DNA of 64,000 bases from Mycoplasmopsis bovirhinis (lineage in GTDB: Bacteria > Bacillota_I > Bacilli_A > Mycoplasmatales > Metamycoplasmataceae). A program made the translations under genes and the position numbers. Location: contig NZ_LR214972.1 of the NCBI RefSeq assembly GCF_900660515.1, positions 558,001 to 622,000 of the forward strand, given 5' to 3'. Below are positions 44,086 through 60,247 of the stretch, piece after piece (the first letter of the stretch is position 1; each line of letters opens with the position of its first letter). The notes beneath the pieces are model-generated. The model saw nothing but the letters and a program-made list of their open reading frames with translations. It made no database searches and was not told where the DNA came from.

Positions 44086-47000
44086 ATGAATTATAGCAAC
44101 AAAGCTTTTGATAAATTAGCTAAAGGTATTAAATTACCTTTTTTATCGACTTTACAGGACGTTTCGATTATTAATGATTGAAGAGATAACGGACTAATTA
44201 GTGGAACAATTTTATTAAAAAAAGCCCCAGACGCAAGACAATTTTTACAATTTATTTACCAAATAGAGCAAAGTAAAAACTTATTTTCTAAATTATCGTA
44301 TGAAGTGCAAAACTATTACCAAGAACAAGAGATATTTAAAGATTATATTTACTATTTTCTAAGTGCGTTTAATTCTTTTAAAGAAATAATTCCTTTAATA
44401 AATAAAAATAATGATATTTATTACAGTAGTGAAAAAAAGAAGTGAATTTTAAAGTATGCAGATTTTGAACTAGAAAAAGACTTTAACTTTGCTGCTAATT
44501 TTTTAAATATTAATTTAGCTCGCTTTGGTTTTAATAAAGTGGTGGTAGAAGCGATTTTAGACCAAATTAATACTACACAAATACCAAATGATCAAAACTT
44601 TATTAATGAGCAATATGATTTATTAAAGAAGCGAGAAATTAGTGTAGATAAGTTTCAAAAAAGTGCCAAGAAACAATTTAGTAATAATTTTAACCGTACT
44701 TATCGTTTAATTGAATTAGACAAATTAAAGGACTATAGCGATTTTGAAAATTTACCTATTTGTTTTTTTGGAACTATTTATAAAAATGAATTATTTAAAA
44801 GAGAAAATATAAAAATTCATAGGTATAAAATAACTAATGAAAAAGATGCTATTTCATTAGTTCATTTTGTGAATCAAGAAACAGATCAAGAATTAATTAA
44901 ATTAGGAAGTTATGTAAAAGTTCAGGGTCTTTTCAATCCTAAAAATAATAATAACAAGCATCAGAAAACTAAGAATGTACGTGTTGATAAAATTGAACTT
45001 GTTGATATACCTGTTGATCAAGTTATAAAAGATTTATCACAAGAAAAGCGAATTGAATTTAATGCTAAAAGCAAAATGAATGCAATGGATGGGATTTTAG
45101 ATGCTGAGCAAATTGTCACAATTGCTAAAGATTTTGGTCATAAATCTGTTGCAATTTTAGATTCAACTAGCTGCCAAGCATATCCTAAGTTTGCTCAAGC
45201 AGCAAAAAAAGCTGGTATTAAACCAATTTATGGTGTTTCATTTGATGTACTTGAACAAAGCAATAAAATCTTTTTAACTGATTTTCAAAATAAAAATATT
45301 TTAGATGAAACATATGTAGTTTTTGATATTGAAACAACTAGTCTTTCATCAAAACTTGGAGAAATTATTGAATTTGGTGCTTCAATAATTCACAAAGGAA
45401 TAATTACTGAAGAAATTCAATTCTTTATTAAAGCAACTAAGCCATTAAGTAAATTTACGGTATCTTTTACCAACATTACTGATCAAATGCTTGCAAAAGA
45501 TGGTTTAGAAATTAGTGAAGCATTGGATAAAATTTATAATATTTTAAATAATAAAACTGCAATTGCTCACAATGCAAATTTTGATATGAATTTTATTGTG
45601 CAAAAATTTATTGATCACAATAAACCATTGCCAAATACTGTTTATATAGATTCCTTAATGATTTCAAGGTGTGTTTCACCTTATTCTAAGAAGCATAAGT
45701 TAGGAGATTTTGCTAATGCAATGGGAGTTAATTATAACTCTGATGTAGCTCACCGAGCAGATTATGACGCATTTGTTTTAGCTAATGCAATGTTAAAAGC
45801 TTTTGATTTTTTAAAAAATGAACAAGTCTTTGATTTTGAGTCCTTATCAAAATACTTGCCTAATGGAAATGATTATTTTAAAAGGATTAATACTAGCAAT
45901 AGTCAAATTAGTGTAATTGCTAAAAATCAAGCAGGGCTAAAAGAACTCTTTAAACTAGTTTCACTAGCTTCAACAGAGCGTCACTTTAATGGGCCTAAAT
46001 TATTTTGAAATGATTTACCCAAATCAGAAAATTTACTTTATGGATCAGGTGGTTTAAAAAGTCCGCTAATTGATGCCCTATTGTATTCATCTGATTTAGA
46101 AATAAATCAATTAATTAAAAGATTTGACTATATTGAATTGCCCCATTCAGAAGCTTTTTGACATAAAACTTCAACAGGTGATTATACTAAAGAAGACATT
46201 GAATTTTTATTAAAAGATTTAATTAAAAAAGCAAAAGAGAAAAATAAAACTATTATTGCTATTGGAGATGTCAGGTTTGAAAAAGCTTCTGACCAAGTTT
46301 TTTATAAATCATTAGTTTATTCAAAAGGAATTGGTGGAGTAGACCACTTTTTATTTAGTTATAAAGACCCTAATAAATTAGTGATTCCGAACCTAAGTTT
46401 TTTAACAACCCAAGAAATGAAAGAAAAATTTGTATTTTTACAAGACTCAAATTTAATTGATGAAATTGTAGTTAAAAATACTAATTACTTGGACAATATG
46501 ATTGACAATAATATTCAAGTAATTAAAGATAAGTTGTATACCCCAACTTTTGATAATTCTAAAGAAAAGTTACCTGAACTTGTTTTTAAAACAGCAAAGG
46601 AAAAATATGGTGAAACTTTACCAGAAGTTATTTTGCAACGAATTAATAAAGAACTAGATCCCATTATTAAATATGGCTTTCATGTTATTTATTGAATATC
46701 ACATATTTTAGTAAAAAAATCAAATGAAGATGGTTATTTAGTTGGAAGTAGAGGTTCGGTTGGTTCGTCATTGGTTGCAACTCTTTCAGGAATAACTGAA
46801 ATTAATCCATTAGAACCTCATTATATTTGTTCTAAGTGTAAATACTTTGAAATGGTAGTAAACCCACCTACTTCTTCTGGGTTTGATTTAGATGACAAAA
46901 GTTGTCCTAAATGCGGAGAAATGCTTAATAAAGATGGACATTCAATTCCTTTTGAAACATTTTTAGGTTTTAATGCTGATAAAGTTCCTGATATTGATTT

Positions 47001-48414
47001 AAACTTTTCTGGAGATTACCAACCGATTATTCACGCTGAAGTTAGAAATTTATTTGGAAAAAATAGTACTTTTAGAGCCGGAACTATTTCAAGCATTCAA
47101 GAAAAAACTGCATATGGATATGTAGTAGCCGCGGTTGAAAAATACCATTGGAAATACACTTCTGATTACATCGATTATGTTTCTTCAAAAATAATTGATG
47201 TTAAAAGAACAACAGGTCAACACCCAGGGGGAATTATTATTATTCCCAAAGAATTAGATGTTGAAGATTTTACCCCAATTAACTTCCCTGCTAATGATGA
47301 AGATAGTGATTGAAAAACAACTCACTTTGATTTCCATGCGATTCATGATAATGTTTTAAAATTAGATTTACTAGGACATGTTGACCCAACAGCAATTAGA
47401 ATGCTTGAAAGATTAACTGGATTAGATGTAAAAAAAGATATTCCTTCAAAAGACCCAAGGGTTATATCTTTATTTACTTCACCAAAAGAATTAAACATTA
47501 AACCTTCAGATATTGGTGGAGAAACAACAGGTGCCCATGGAATTCCTGAATTTGGTACGGATTTTGTGCGTAGAATGCTCACGAGCGCAAAACCTCAAAG
47601 TTTTGCAGATTTAATTGCTATTTCAGGACTTTCGCATGGAACAGATGTATGAACTGGGAATGCTGAAGATTTAATTATTAAAGAAAAAATGACACTCTCT
47701 GATGTTATTTCCTGTCGTGATGATATTATGTATTTTTTAATTAAACATGGAGTCTCAAACCTTGATTCATTTAATATTATGGAGAATGTACGTAAAGGTA
47801 AGGGATTAAGTACAAAAGATGAAGAATTATTAAGAAGTAAGAATGTTCCAGAATGGTCAATTAAAAGCATGAACTTAATTAAATATATGTTTCCTAGGGC
47901 ACATGCTACTGCATATGTTTTAATGGCTTGAAGAATTGCTTGATTTAAACTTTATAAACCTTTAGAATATTATGCAACATTTTTTACAACTAGATTAAGT
48001 GAATTTGATATTGAGATTTTAATCGAAAAAAACAAAGTTTTAGCCAAGCTAGAAGAACTTAAAGACAAAAAAGATAAAAGTGTCAACGAAAAAGCTCTTT
48101 ATTCGACTTTAGAAATAGCTAGGGAAATGTATGCTAGAGGATTTGGTTTTCTAAATATTGATTTAAACTTATCCTTAGAATCAGAATGAGTAATTGACTA
48201 CAACCAAAATTCCTTAATTGCACCTTTCAGTGCAATTAAAGGTCTTGGTGATTCGGTGGCGAGTAAGATTGTTCAAGCTAGAAACCAAATGGCTTTTCAA
48301 ACCAAAGAAGATTTTAAAAAGCGTAGTGGAGTGAACGCAACTTTATTTGGTGAAATGGAGCGACTTGGTGTTTTAGAAGGTTTAAGTGAGAGAGACCAAA
48401 TGTCATTATTTTAA
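44086..48414 (+). CDS. polC: DNA polymerase III subunit alpha, Gram-positive type (PolC)
   Basis: 1442 residues joined over many UGA(Trp) codons. The main replicative polymerase with built-in proofreading. Order: N-terminal domain, OB fold (about 225-310), a degenerate PHP domain split by the DEDD exonuclease ([25 protein letters not shown]-type end [10 protein letters not shown]), then the polymerase. The zinc finger CSKCKYFEM ... CPKCG is at about 917-945, and the catalytic [12 protein letters not shown] follows. The C-terminal helix-hairpin-helix ([14 protein letters not shown]) is present. PHP metal ligands are mostly lost (see findings). Confidence 0.97.
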
Positions 48415-48518
48415 AATCATTTCTTTGCATTGCTTGTAAAATACCCCGGATGTGATAAAATTATATTTAGACACTTATTACAATTTAATAGGTGAATTAT
48501 TTATCTTTAAGGAGAATT

Positions 48519-49421
48519 ATGCAAAAAGAAAGATATTTATTTGCCATAGATTTAGATGGTACTACACTATTCTCTAGTGCAACTGGAGAAATTCATGATT
48601 TAACTATGTCTGCTATTAAAAGAGCAAAAGAAGAAGGACATATTGTTTGTATTTTAACAGGGCGTCCTTGAAGAAGTACACAACGAATTTATGAAACTCT
48701 TGGTTTAGATACAGTTGTATCAAACTTTAATGGGGCTCATATTCATAACCCAAATGACAAAACTTTTATTCCACATATTAAATATTTAAATCTAAATGAA
48801 GCTTTATACATTTTAGGCGATAAAAGAGTTCAAAAAGAAATTACAAATATAGCAATTGAAGGTCCAGATTGAGTACAGCTCGAAAAAAGAGATGAAGATT
48901 TAGAAAAAGTATTTGGTTTTTCAAGTGCACCAAAATTAAAATTCGGCTTAGATTTTTATAAAATTCCATTAATGCCTACAGGAATTTTATTTGATGTTAA
49001 AAAAGATACTGATGTTGAGTCATTAAGATGTTATTTAAAAGCTCGCTACGGTGATTTAGCTGAGTTTTCATATTGGTCAAAAGGCGAAGGATTAAGCCCG
49101 GTATTTGATATTACTAATATAGTAGCTAACAAAGGAAAGGCATTAAGTGTTTTAACAAGATATTATGATATTAAAACAGAAAATATTGTAGCTCTTGGAG
49201 ATGGGTTTAACGATGTTCCAATGTTTAAGATTGCTAATGTTTCAGTAGCTATGGGTAACGCTCCAAAGGACGTTAAAAGATATGCCAATGTACGCATTAA
49301 TAAAACCAATAAAGAAGGTGGAGTTGGATGATATATTAATAAATTCTTAGATAATCCACAAGCAGAAATAAATAAAGCAAATGAGAAAAGAAAAAGAATT
49401 CGTCAGTTTGAGGAAGAATAG
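48519..49421 (+). CDS. HAD-superfamily (Cof-like) phosphatase
   Basis: 300 residues. Motif I FAIDLDGTTLFSS, motif II CILTGRPW, a substrate-cap domain in the middle, and motif IV ALGDGFNDVPMFKIANVSVAMGNA. UGA is Trp, for example in GRPWRSTQ. The third Cof-like HAD enzyme of the window. AAGGAG precedes the ATG. The last base of its TAG is the first base of the GTG start of rnhC, so the two are translationally coupled. Substrate unknown. Confidence 0.92.
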
Positions 49422-50104
49422 TGAAATTTGTTGAATCATTACCAAAGAATTTAAATAAGAATATTTTAGGTATTGATGAAACAGGGGTAGGCGATTACTT
49501 TACTCCTTTAATTGCTTGCGGTGCATTATTACCAAAAGAAATGCACCAATGAGCAGTAGATTTAGGAGTTAAAGATTCTAAATTGCTTTCAGAAAACAAA
49601 ATCAAAGAAATTGCTCAAGAATTAAAAAGTAAAATACCGCACGCTGTATATGTTTTATCACAACAAGGGTACAACACAATGGTAAACAAGAAATTTAATG
49701 CTAATGAAATTAAATTTTTTGCTCATGCTAATGCAATTCTAAATTTTGATAAAAAGTATAAGATCGCTAATAAAGAAATTTTAATTGACAAATATTCAAC
49801 TATAAAAGCAATTGAAAAATATTCTAATAGGTTTTTATTCATTGAAAGTTTTCAAGAGATTTGTCAAATCTATAATAAAATATATTTAGAAGAAAAAGCA
49901 GAAAGTAAATGTTTATCAGTAGCTTGTGCCTCAATTATAGCCAGGGCTTATTTAATTGAATATATGGAAAAACAAACTAAGGAATGAAATTTTGCTTTTC
50001 CATTGGGTGCAAATACAAGTGTAAAACAAGCAGTTTTAAAATTTAAAGAACTGCATGGGCAAGATTCTTTAAATAAAGTGACTAAAACAAGTTTCAAAAT
50101 TTAA
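49421..50104 (+). CDS. rnhC: Ribonuclease HIII
   Basis: 227 residues if the GTG at 49421 is the start. This gives a complete N-terminus before ILGIDETGVGDYFTPLIACG, the RNase HII/HIII active-site segment with the catalytic Asp-Glu. The GVGDYFTPL form is nearer to HIII (GKGDFFGPL) than to HII. Other segments: VKDSKLLSENKI and SVACASIIARAYL. It removes RNA from RNA-DNA hybrids. The N-terminal TBP-like domain of Bacillus HIII is missing, so it could also be called an HII-like enzyme. Coupled to the HAD gene upstream. Confidence 0.88.
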
Positions 50105-50160
50105 TTTGTTCTTTTTTGGTTTGTAAAGGAAGCAGAATTTAACTATACTTCGGAGGTAAA

Positions 50161-51162
50161 ATGGCCGAAGAAACAACAATTAACTTAAATAATAAATCAA
50201 TTATTAAAAGTGCAATCTCACAAATAGAAAAAAAATTTGGCAAAGAGTCAATTATGTTATTGGGAGATGTACAAGATGCAACTGTAGAAACTTTCCATAG
50301 CGGAAGTTATATCTTAGATAATATTTTAGGAATTGGTGGTTACCCTAAAGGACGAATTATTGAAATTTATGGACCAGAAGGTTCAGGGAAAACTACTTTA
50401 TCATTACACGCAATTGCTGAGGTACAAAAAAAAGGAGGAATAGCCGCATTTATTGATGCAGAGCATTCCATTGATCCTATTTTTGCAAGCAAGTTAGGGG
50501 TTAACACTGATAATTTAATTTTATCGCAACCTGATTCGGGAGAACAAGCTTTAGAAATTGTTGATATTTTAGCAAGACTTGGCAATATTGACTTAATTGT
50601 AGTTGATAGTGTTGCTGCATTAGTTCCACTTGCTGAATTAAATGGAGAAATGAATGATCAACAAATTGGTGCACAAGCAAGATTAATGTCTAAAGCTTTA
50701 AGAAAGATTACTGGAAATTTAAATAAAAACAAAACAACCATTATTTTTATTAACCAAATTCGAGAAAAAGTAGGAGTTATTTTTGGGAATCCAGAAACAA
50801 CACCTGGCGGACGAGCTTTAAAGTTTTATGCAAGCATTAGAATTGAAGTTCGTAAAGGTACACAAATTACAGGTGACAAAGAGATTTCAGGAAATGAAAT
50901 AAAATTTAAAATTGTTAAAAATAAGTTAGCTCCTCCTTATAAGTCTGCGCAAACTGAACTTGCTTTTAGTGAAGGGATTGATAAATATGGGGAACTTGTC
51001 GATATTGCAGTTGATAAAAAAATCTTTGAAAAAAAAGGTGCTTGGTATAGTTATGAAGGAAACAATGTAGCCCAAGGCAAAAAAAACGCCAAAGATTATA
51101 TTAAAGAAAATGAACATATTAAAGAAAAAATCCTTTTAGCAATCGAAAATATTCAAACATAA
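50161..51162 (+). CDS. recA: Recombinase RecA
   Basis: 333 residues, normal. DNA strand exchange and repair. Walker [10 protein letters not shown] is at 71-79, Walker [11 protein letters not shown], and L1/L2 regions [12 protein letters not shown] and [17 protein letters not shown]. No UGA is used inside, unlike its neighbours. CGGAGG lies 8 bases before the ATG. No LexA/SOS-type box is seen in the 56-base gap. A terminator follows directly. Confidence 0.98.
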   Translation: MAEETTINLNNKSIIKSAISQIEKKFGKESIMLLGDVQDATVETFHSGSYILDNILGIGGYPKGRIIEIYGPEGSGKTTLSLHAIAEVQKKGGIAAFIDAEHSIDPIFASKLGVNTDNLILSQPDSGEQALEIVDILARLGNIDLIVVDSVAALVPLAELNGEMNDQQIGAQARLMSKALRKITGNLNKNKTTIIFINQIREKVGVIFGNPETTPGGRALKFYASIRIEVRKGTQITGDKEISGNEIKFKIVKNKLAPPYKSAQTELAFSEGIDKYGELVDIAVDKKIFEKKGAWYSYEGNNVAQGKKNAKDYIKENEHIKEKILLAIENIQT

Positions 51163-51186
51163 AAAAGAGAATTTTCTCTTTTTTAT
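51161..51186 (+). terminator. Terminator after recA
   Basis: AAAAAAGAGAA / TTCTCTTTTTT with a short loop, starting at the recA stop codon. Confidence 0.75.
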
Positions 51187-51215
51187 TTTATGATAAATGT
51201 AATATCATTATTATT

Positions 51216-52049
51216 ATGCAAAAAAAGAAAAAACTAACTGTTTTATTTATTGGTGATATTTTTGGCTTACCAGGCATTATTACGATTGAAAAATATTTAG
51301 GCAAAATTAAAAATAAGTATAAAGCTGATTACATAATTGCACAAGGAGAAAACATTACTGGTCGTAAAGGGCTTAATGAGCTTGACTACATTCGTTTAAA
51401 AAAAGCAGGAATTGATTTTTTTACAATGGGGAATCATGTATGAGCTAACGATGATATATATAATATAATTAATAATAACGATATTGCTAGGCCATATAAT
51501 ATTAATAATTCATATCCAGGGCAAGGAACCCAAGTTATCAATATTAATAATTTTTCTTTAAGAATTACTTCTATAATGGGTCAAACTTTTAATGAGTTGC
51601 GCCACCCTTGGTTAGAATCAAGTTCTAATTCATTTTTAGAATCAATTGATAATCTTTTAAAAAGCAAAGACCAAAGTGATTTTCACTTAGTTGATTTCCA
51701 TGGAGAAACAACGAGTGAAAAATATATCTTTGGTTTACATGTTGATGGTAAAGTAGATGTAGTAGTAGGCACACATACTCATGTGCAAACAAACGATGCT
51801 CATTTATTGCCTAATGGAACAGCATATATAACTGATGTTGGAATGACTGGACCTATTGATTGTGCAATTGGCGCAAGATTTGAAGAAGTTAGAAATAAGA
51901 TAGTTAACCCAGAATCACGCGAGAAATTTTATGTTAGTTCAAACAACACACAATTTAATGGTGTTGTAATAGAACTAACTAAAAATGGTCTTGCGAGAAA
52001 AAAACACAAGATAAAGAAGATCAACTTATTTGATTTAAAAATTTATTAA
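51216..52049 (+). CDS. YmdB-like metallophosphoesterase (TIGR00282 family)
   Basis: 277 residues with UGA as Trp after NHV. Metal-binding motifs are in order: FIGDIFGLPG, AQGENITGRKGLN, MGNHVW, VDFHGETTSEK and VGTHTHVQTND. Members such as B. subtilis YmdB hydrolyse cyclic nucleotides such as cAMP; the substrate here is inferred. It lies just upstream of the rRNA promoter and its last bases overlap none of it. A plain TATCATTATTAT region precedes the gene. Confidence 0.93.
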
Positions 52050-52058
52050 AAAAATATT

Positions 52059-52086
52059 TTGGTTTTTATTTTTTTTGTATTATAAT
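52059..52086 (+). promoter_or_regulatory. rRNA operon promoter
   Basis: TTGGTT (-35) and TATAAT (-10) separated by 16 bases, about 70 bases before the 16S 5' end and immediately after the YmdB-like gene. Confidence 0.65.
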
Positions 52087-52117
52087 ATTCTTGCGCTTTT
52101 TAAAAAAGCAGCATGAA

Positions 52118-52131
52118 GTTCTTTGAAAACT
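52118..52131 (+). promoter_or_regulatory. boxA-like antitermination site before 16S
   Basis: GTTCTTTGAAAACT. The same word (TGTTCTTTGAAAACT) recurs before 23S at 53801-53815, matching the rRNA boxA pattern recognised by the Nus factors. Confidence 0.6.
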
Positions 52132-52149
52132 AGATATACACAAAACATG
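52128..52149 (+). repeat. 5' arm of the 16S processing stem
   Basis: AAAACTAGATATAC (52126-52139) pairs perfectly with GTATATCTAGTTTT at 53770-53783, and CATGACA (52146-52152) pairs with TGTCATG at 53747-53753. Together they close a long stem around 16S for RNase III. Confidence 0.75.
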
Positions 52150-52157
52150 ACAGTCAA

Positions 52158-53668
<1,511 letters not shown>

Positions 53669-53957
53669 TACGGAGTACATTAAGTTACAATTTACTTTAG
53701 TAACAATTACCAATTATTACATAAGGTTATCATTTCTTATTTAATGTCATGGTTGAGATAACCCAACAAGTATATCTAGTTTTGAGAGAACTTCTCTCAA
53801 TGTTCTTTGAAAACTGAATAGTAAAGATAAATTAATATAACAACGACATCAATAAAATAAATTAGTCAATTTGTTTTGTGATTACCGAGTAATTATTTTA
53901 AAAATAATTTATTAAAATGTCTTTGAATACATCAACAACAATAGGTAAATATTGAAC
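53669..53957 (+). other. 16S-23S spacer without tRNA genes
   Basis: 289 bases. It contains the 3' arm of the 16S processing stem (GTATATCTAGTTTT), a small hairpin (GAGAGAACTTCTCTC), a second boxA (53801-53815), and the 5' arms of the 23S processing stem at 53810-53825 and 53909-53932. No tRNA is encoded. Confidence 0.85.
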
Positions 53958-56849
<2,892 letters not shown>

Positions 56850-56895
56850 ATGTATTCAAGACATTTTAATAAATTAAAGTTTACTATTCAGTTTT
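56850..56895 (+). repeat. 3' arms of the 23S processing stem
   Basis: ATGTATTCAAGACATTTTAATAA (56850-56872; only one bulged base against 53909-53932) and TTTACTATTCAGTTTT (56880-56895; perfect with 53810-53825) pair across 23S and would form an RNase III stem. Confidence 0.8.
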
Positions 56896-56905
56896 GAAAT
56901 AGCAT

Positions 56906-56927
56906 AACTCCCAACGGGAGTTTTTTT
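56906..56927 (+). terminator. Terminator of the 16S-23S operon
   Basis: AACTCCC / GGGAGTT hairpin with a 3-base loop and a T7 run. No 5S gene lies before it. Confidence 0.9.
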
Positions 56928-57037
56928 AATATAAACGATTTTTTAATTTTTGTTATAATATTGATTTCACAAGAAAAAGTTAAATAAAATAAAAATAGAG
57001 AGACTGCAATAATTTAAAATAAAAGAAAGGAGACATT

Positions 57038-58042
57038 ATGTCTATATTTAATAAAAAAATAAAGCTTTTATTTAAAACGCTAAGTGGTTTAACAAGCATT
57101 GCAGGAGCTTTTTCATTTTTAAATTTAAGCTCTAAATTAAACACAGAAACAGTAGGAGTTACAGCTTTAAAATCTGGATACTCTACATTTAGAATTTCTC
57201 GACAAGATTGACATAATGAAAAAAGTGTCATAGCATTTACTTATGTTAAAAAAATAATTAAGAAGTCTCTAGGTTTAATTTTAGTTCCTGCAAAACCTTA
57301 TCAACTATTTCTTGTTCAAGTGACTTTGTATCTTACCCTCATTATAGTGAATCAAAAACATCTGATGGGTATAATGTATGAAGAATTATTCATGAAAAAG
57401 GTATAAATAATAATTCTTTTAACAGATTTCTAGATCCTAAATCTATAGAACTTATAGATTACCCAAAACTATTATTGTTGAAATTTACTAACGAAGATTT
57501 TAAAATTAAAAATAAAGAATTATTAGAAATTTATAATCAGTTAAATGAAAAAAGCGGTACAAAGTTAAGTGAAACAGAGGCATTAGAAAACTACAATGAT
57601 AAAAAGTTAACAGAAAAAAAGAATTATTGATAATTGACTTGACTACACCAAAAAGAAGGCACTTACATTAATTAATGATTTAAATAAACTCCCAGAAGAA
57701 TTTAAAAACATTAAAGATAAATTCAAAAATGTAGATTTTAAAAAATAATTAATTTTAATTGTAAACGGACCTGATCACCTGCAATGAAAACCAGGTTATG
57801 ATACTGAAAAGTTGCTGGATATTCCTGGTAATGTAGGACAGGTAATTGATAATAATAAAATTAAAATTTCTTATAAAACTATAAAAAATCCTTATGTAAG
57901 GCCTTTAGCAATTCCTGATTTTTGACCTCTATCAATTTCATTAAAACATTCATCTTTTACTTATTTTGTTGTAATAGATAAAATTTCTTCATTAGGCAAC
58001 CGATCAGTTGAATTAAATGATTTGGGTTATTTTGAAAAGTAG
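57038..58042 (+). pseudogene. Secreted-protein pseudogene
   Basis: GGAG and an ATG at 57038 begin a protein with a signal-like N-terminus (basic KKIKLLFK, then LSGLTSIAGAFSFLNLS). After about 90 codons the frame shifts: protein-like text continues in another frame (CSSDFVSYPHYSESKTSDGY ... FNRFLDPKSIELIDYPKLL), then another (KKKALTLINDLNKLPEEFKN). It resumes after a TAA with VNGPDHLQWKPGYDTEKLL to a TAG at 58040-58042. At least three lesions. The original would be about 330 residues. I cannot assign a family. Confidence 0.6.
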
Positions 58043-58172
58043 GGATATTATTTATATATTTTGATATTAATATAATTTAATTTTTAAAGATTAATTTTAA
58101 ATATGAAAGTAAAGGTATTGAGGAAAACTTAAATAGTTATTAAAACTGTAACAAAAATATATTTTTTTTAAT

Positions 58173-58208
58173 AACAAAAGCACGTAATCAAGTTTACGTG
58201 CTTTTGTT
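58173..58208 (-). terminator. Terminator after the first MIP-like gene
   Basis: AACAAAAGCACGTAA / TTACGTGCTTTTGTT, a perfect 15-base stem with a 6-base loop. It is symmetrical and could serve both strands. The gap 58043-58172 shows nothing else. Confidence 0.85.
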
Positions 58209-60149
58209 TTATTTGTTAAACTTGAATTCATTTGGAATAACACTTAAACCTTTTGGGAATAAATGTGTTTTTGCATTAGGGTATAACTTTTGTAATTCTT
58301 CACGGTATGACGTTAATTGATCTTTACCGCCACCATAAATTAAATCATACTGTGGTAAGTTATATGAACCATATAATCCTTGGTAATCAAAACCTTCTTA
58401 TCTAAAGGCTGTTGACATTCCAAGTAAGGTATTATGACCAATAGAGTGAAAGATTGAAACTAATTCATTATTTTGATTTCTAACTGATGAACCGCTAGCC
58501 CCGCCAGGAGCTTCATAATTAGCTAAAGAATAACCAAGACCCATTTGAATCAGTGGGGTTGATTTTCCCTGATAAATTGTTTTTAAAGGTTCTGTATCAG
58601 TAGCAACTAAAGGCCAAGTTAAAAAGTTATCAAAAACTCCTGGTTTATTTTTAAATGTTGTAACAGTTGGGCTATTGGTAAGACGATTACCAATAGCATT
58701 ATTATTATCTTTTGTTTTGACCTCACCAGTGTTTTCACTAATATCAATGTATTTTGGTGCTAATGTTGTTTGATTTGTTCAAAGATTACGAAAGTTATAA
58801 TCAAAATTATATCGTTTCTCAACATAAGGGACAATTTGATCTCCTGTTATGTCTCTTGGTCAACTTAAAAAATCAGAATCAAAGTCTTTTGGATAACCTA
58901 AAGCAAATAAAGTATCATTAGTTGACCAATCATCATTTACTAAAGGTAGGTTAATTTTTCCATAATTTGTTAAATATGATTCGGGGATAAACTTAACTTC
59001 TTTGTTATTAGCAAAACCATTTGTAAGTTTTTCCATAAATTCTTCAGCAGAAGCAAAAGAGTTTTCATTCTTTGGATTTCTAATCTCTAAACCTATGGTA
59101 TCGGTTTTTGAAGAAAAATCAATTTCGAATACTGCAAAATCGATATATTCTTTAAAATCTGTAAATTTTGTTTGTTGTTGTTGAGATAAATAATCTTTTG
59201 GGTCAGCTTTTAAGAAATCAACCGCTTTGTAAACCATTTTAACTTTATCTTTTAAATCTGGTATTTCCAAATTTATTTGAAAAGTTGTAAAGTATTTGTT
59301 AACTGGTTTATTATTATAATTAATTGTATTTGGTGATCTAAGTGTTAAATTTTCATTTAACGGAGCCTCTGGGTCTAGATGAGTTAAATTAAAGTAAGTA
59401 GTGTTATCATTTAACATATTACCAACATGTAGGTTTGTAGCAATATATCATTTTTTAGGATATGAGCCATCTTCAGTTAATTCATAATCTATGATTCAAG
59501 CTGTACCAAAACGGGAACTACCAGATTTTTCAACAAAATTAATTGAGTAAGTTTGCAAAGCAATATCTTTGTATTTTTGGTTTACTAAAGTACGTCCTAG
59601 CCCTTTTCCATGAACATTTTCTTTAAGTTTTGCGAGCTCAGGCTCAGTTTGATTTTCTAAGAAATCTCACTTAACTTGAATACTTAAACCATCTACTTCA
59701 CCATTTTCTTTATAACTTGGAACTGTGTTAGATTTATATCTTTGATTATCAAAAGTATCAATATTTAAAGTTTTAGCTAAATTATCAAACTTAGAAACAT
59801 TTTGACTTGAAGCAGCTAAGTTGTTTTGGTTACGGTATACATCACCTTGTTGATTTGGAAGATTTTTAAATCTTTCATTAATTAATTTTAAACGATCAAC
59901 AATTTTTTTATTTTCTATATTAAATCTTTGCTCGTTATTATTTCTAACATAGAAATTAATTAAATCTTGTTGTTCTTTTGTTAGTGAAGCTCTAATAGGT
60001 TCGGGAGTTTGTGGACCAGAACCTTGATCTGGATTCTTTTGTGAGGGATTCTTTGGTTTTTGAGTTGGTTGTTGACTTTGACAACTAACTGCTATAAAAG
60101 GCAAGGTTAAAGATGACATTTTTAAAAGTCAAAGTAATTTATTTTTCAT
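58209..60149 (-). pseudogene. MIP-like (DUF31) lipoprotein serine protease, copy A, truncated by a stop
   Basis: The full frame would be 646 residues, but a TAA at 58398-58400 stops it after 583. The intact paralogue has TCA (Ser) there in ...FRSEGFDYQG. Lipoprotein signal KNKLLWLLKMSSLTLPFIAV with Cys 23, then a Pro/Gln/Lys linker. Catalytic-looking residues are all upstream of the stop: His in ATNLHVGN, Asp in YIDFAVFEID, Ser in GGASGSSV (about 550). This is the trypsin-like triad of mycoplasma immunoglobulin proteases. The truncated protein might still fold; the last 62 codons are otherwise intact, so the lesion is young. Confidence 0.85.
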
Positions 60150-60212
60150 TGTTTTTTCCTTTATTAAGTATTATATTTTCATTTTATAAAATATTATAAT
60201 ATTTGATAGACT

Positions 60213-60244
60213 AAAAAACCCAAAATAAAGTTTTTGGGTTTTAT
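60213..60244 (-). terminator. Terminator after the second MIP-like gene
   Basis: AAAAAACCCA / TTTTTGGGTTTT hairpin directly at the 3' side of copy B on the minus strand. Confidence 0.7.
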
Positions 60245-60247
60245 TTA

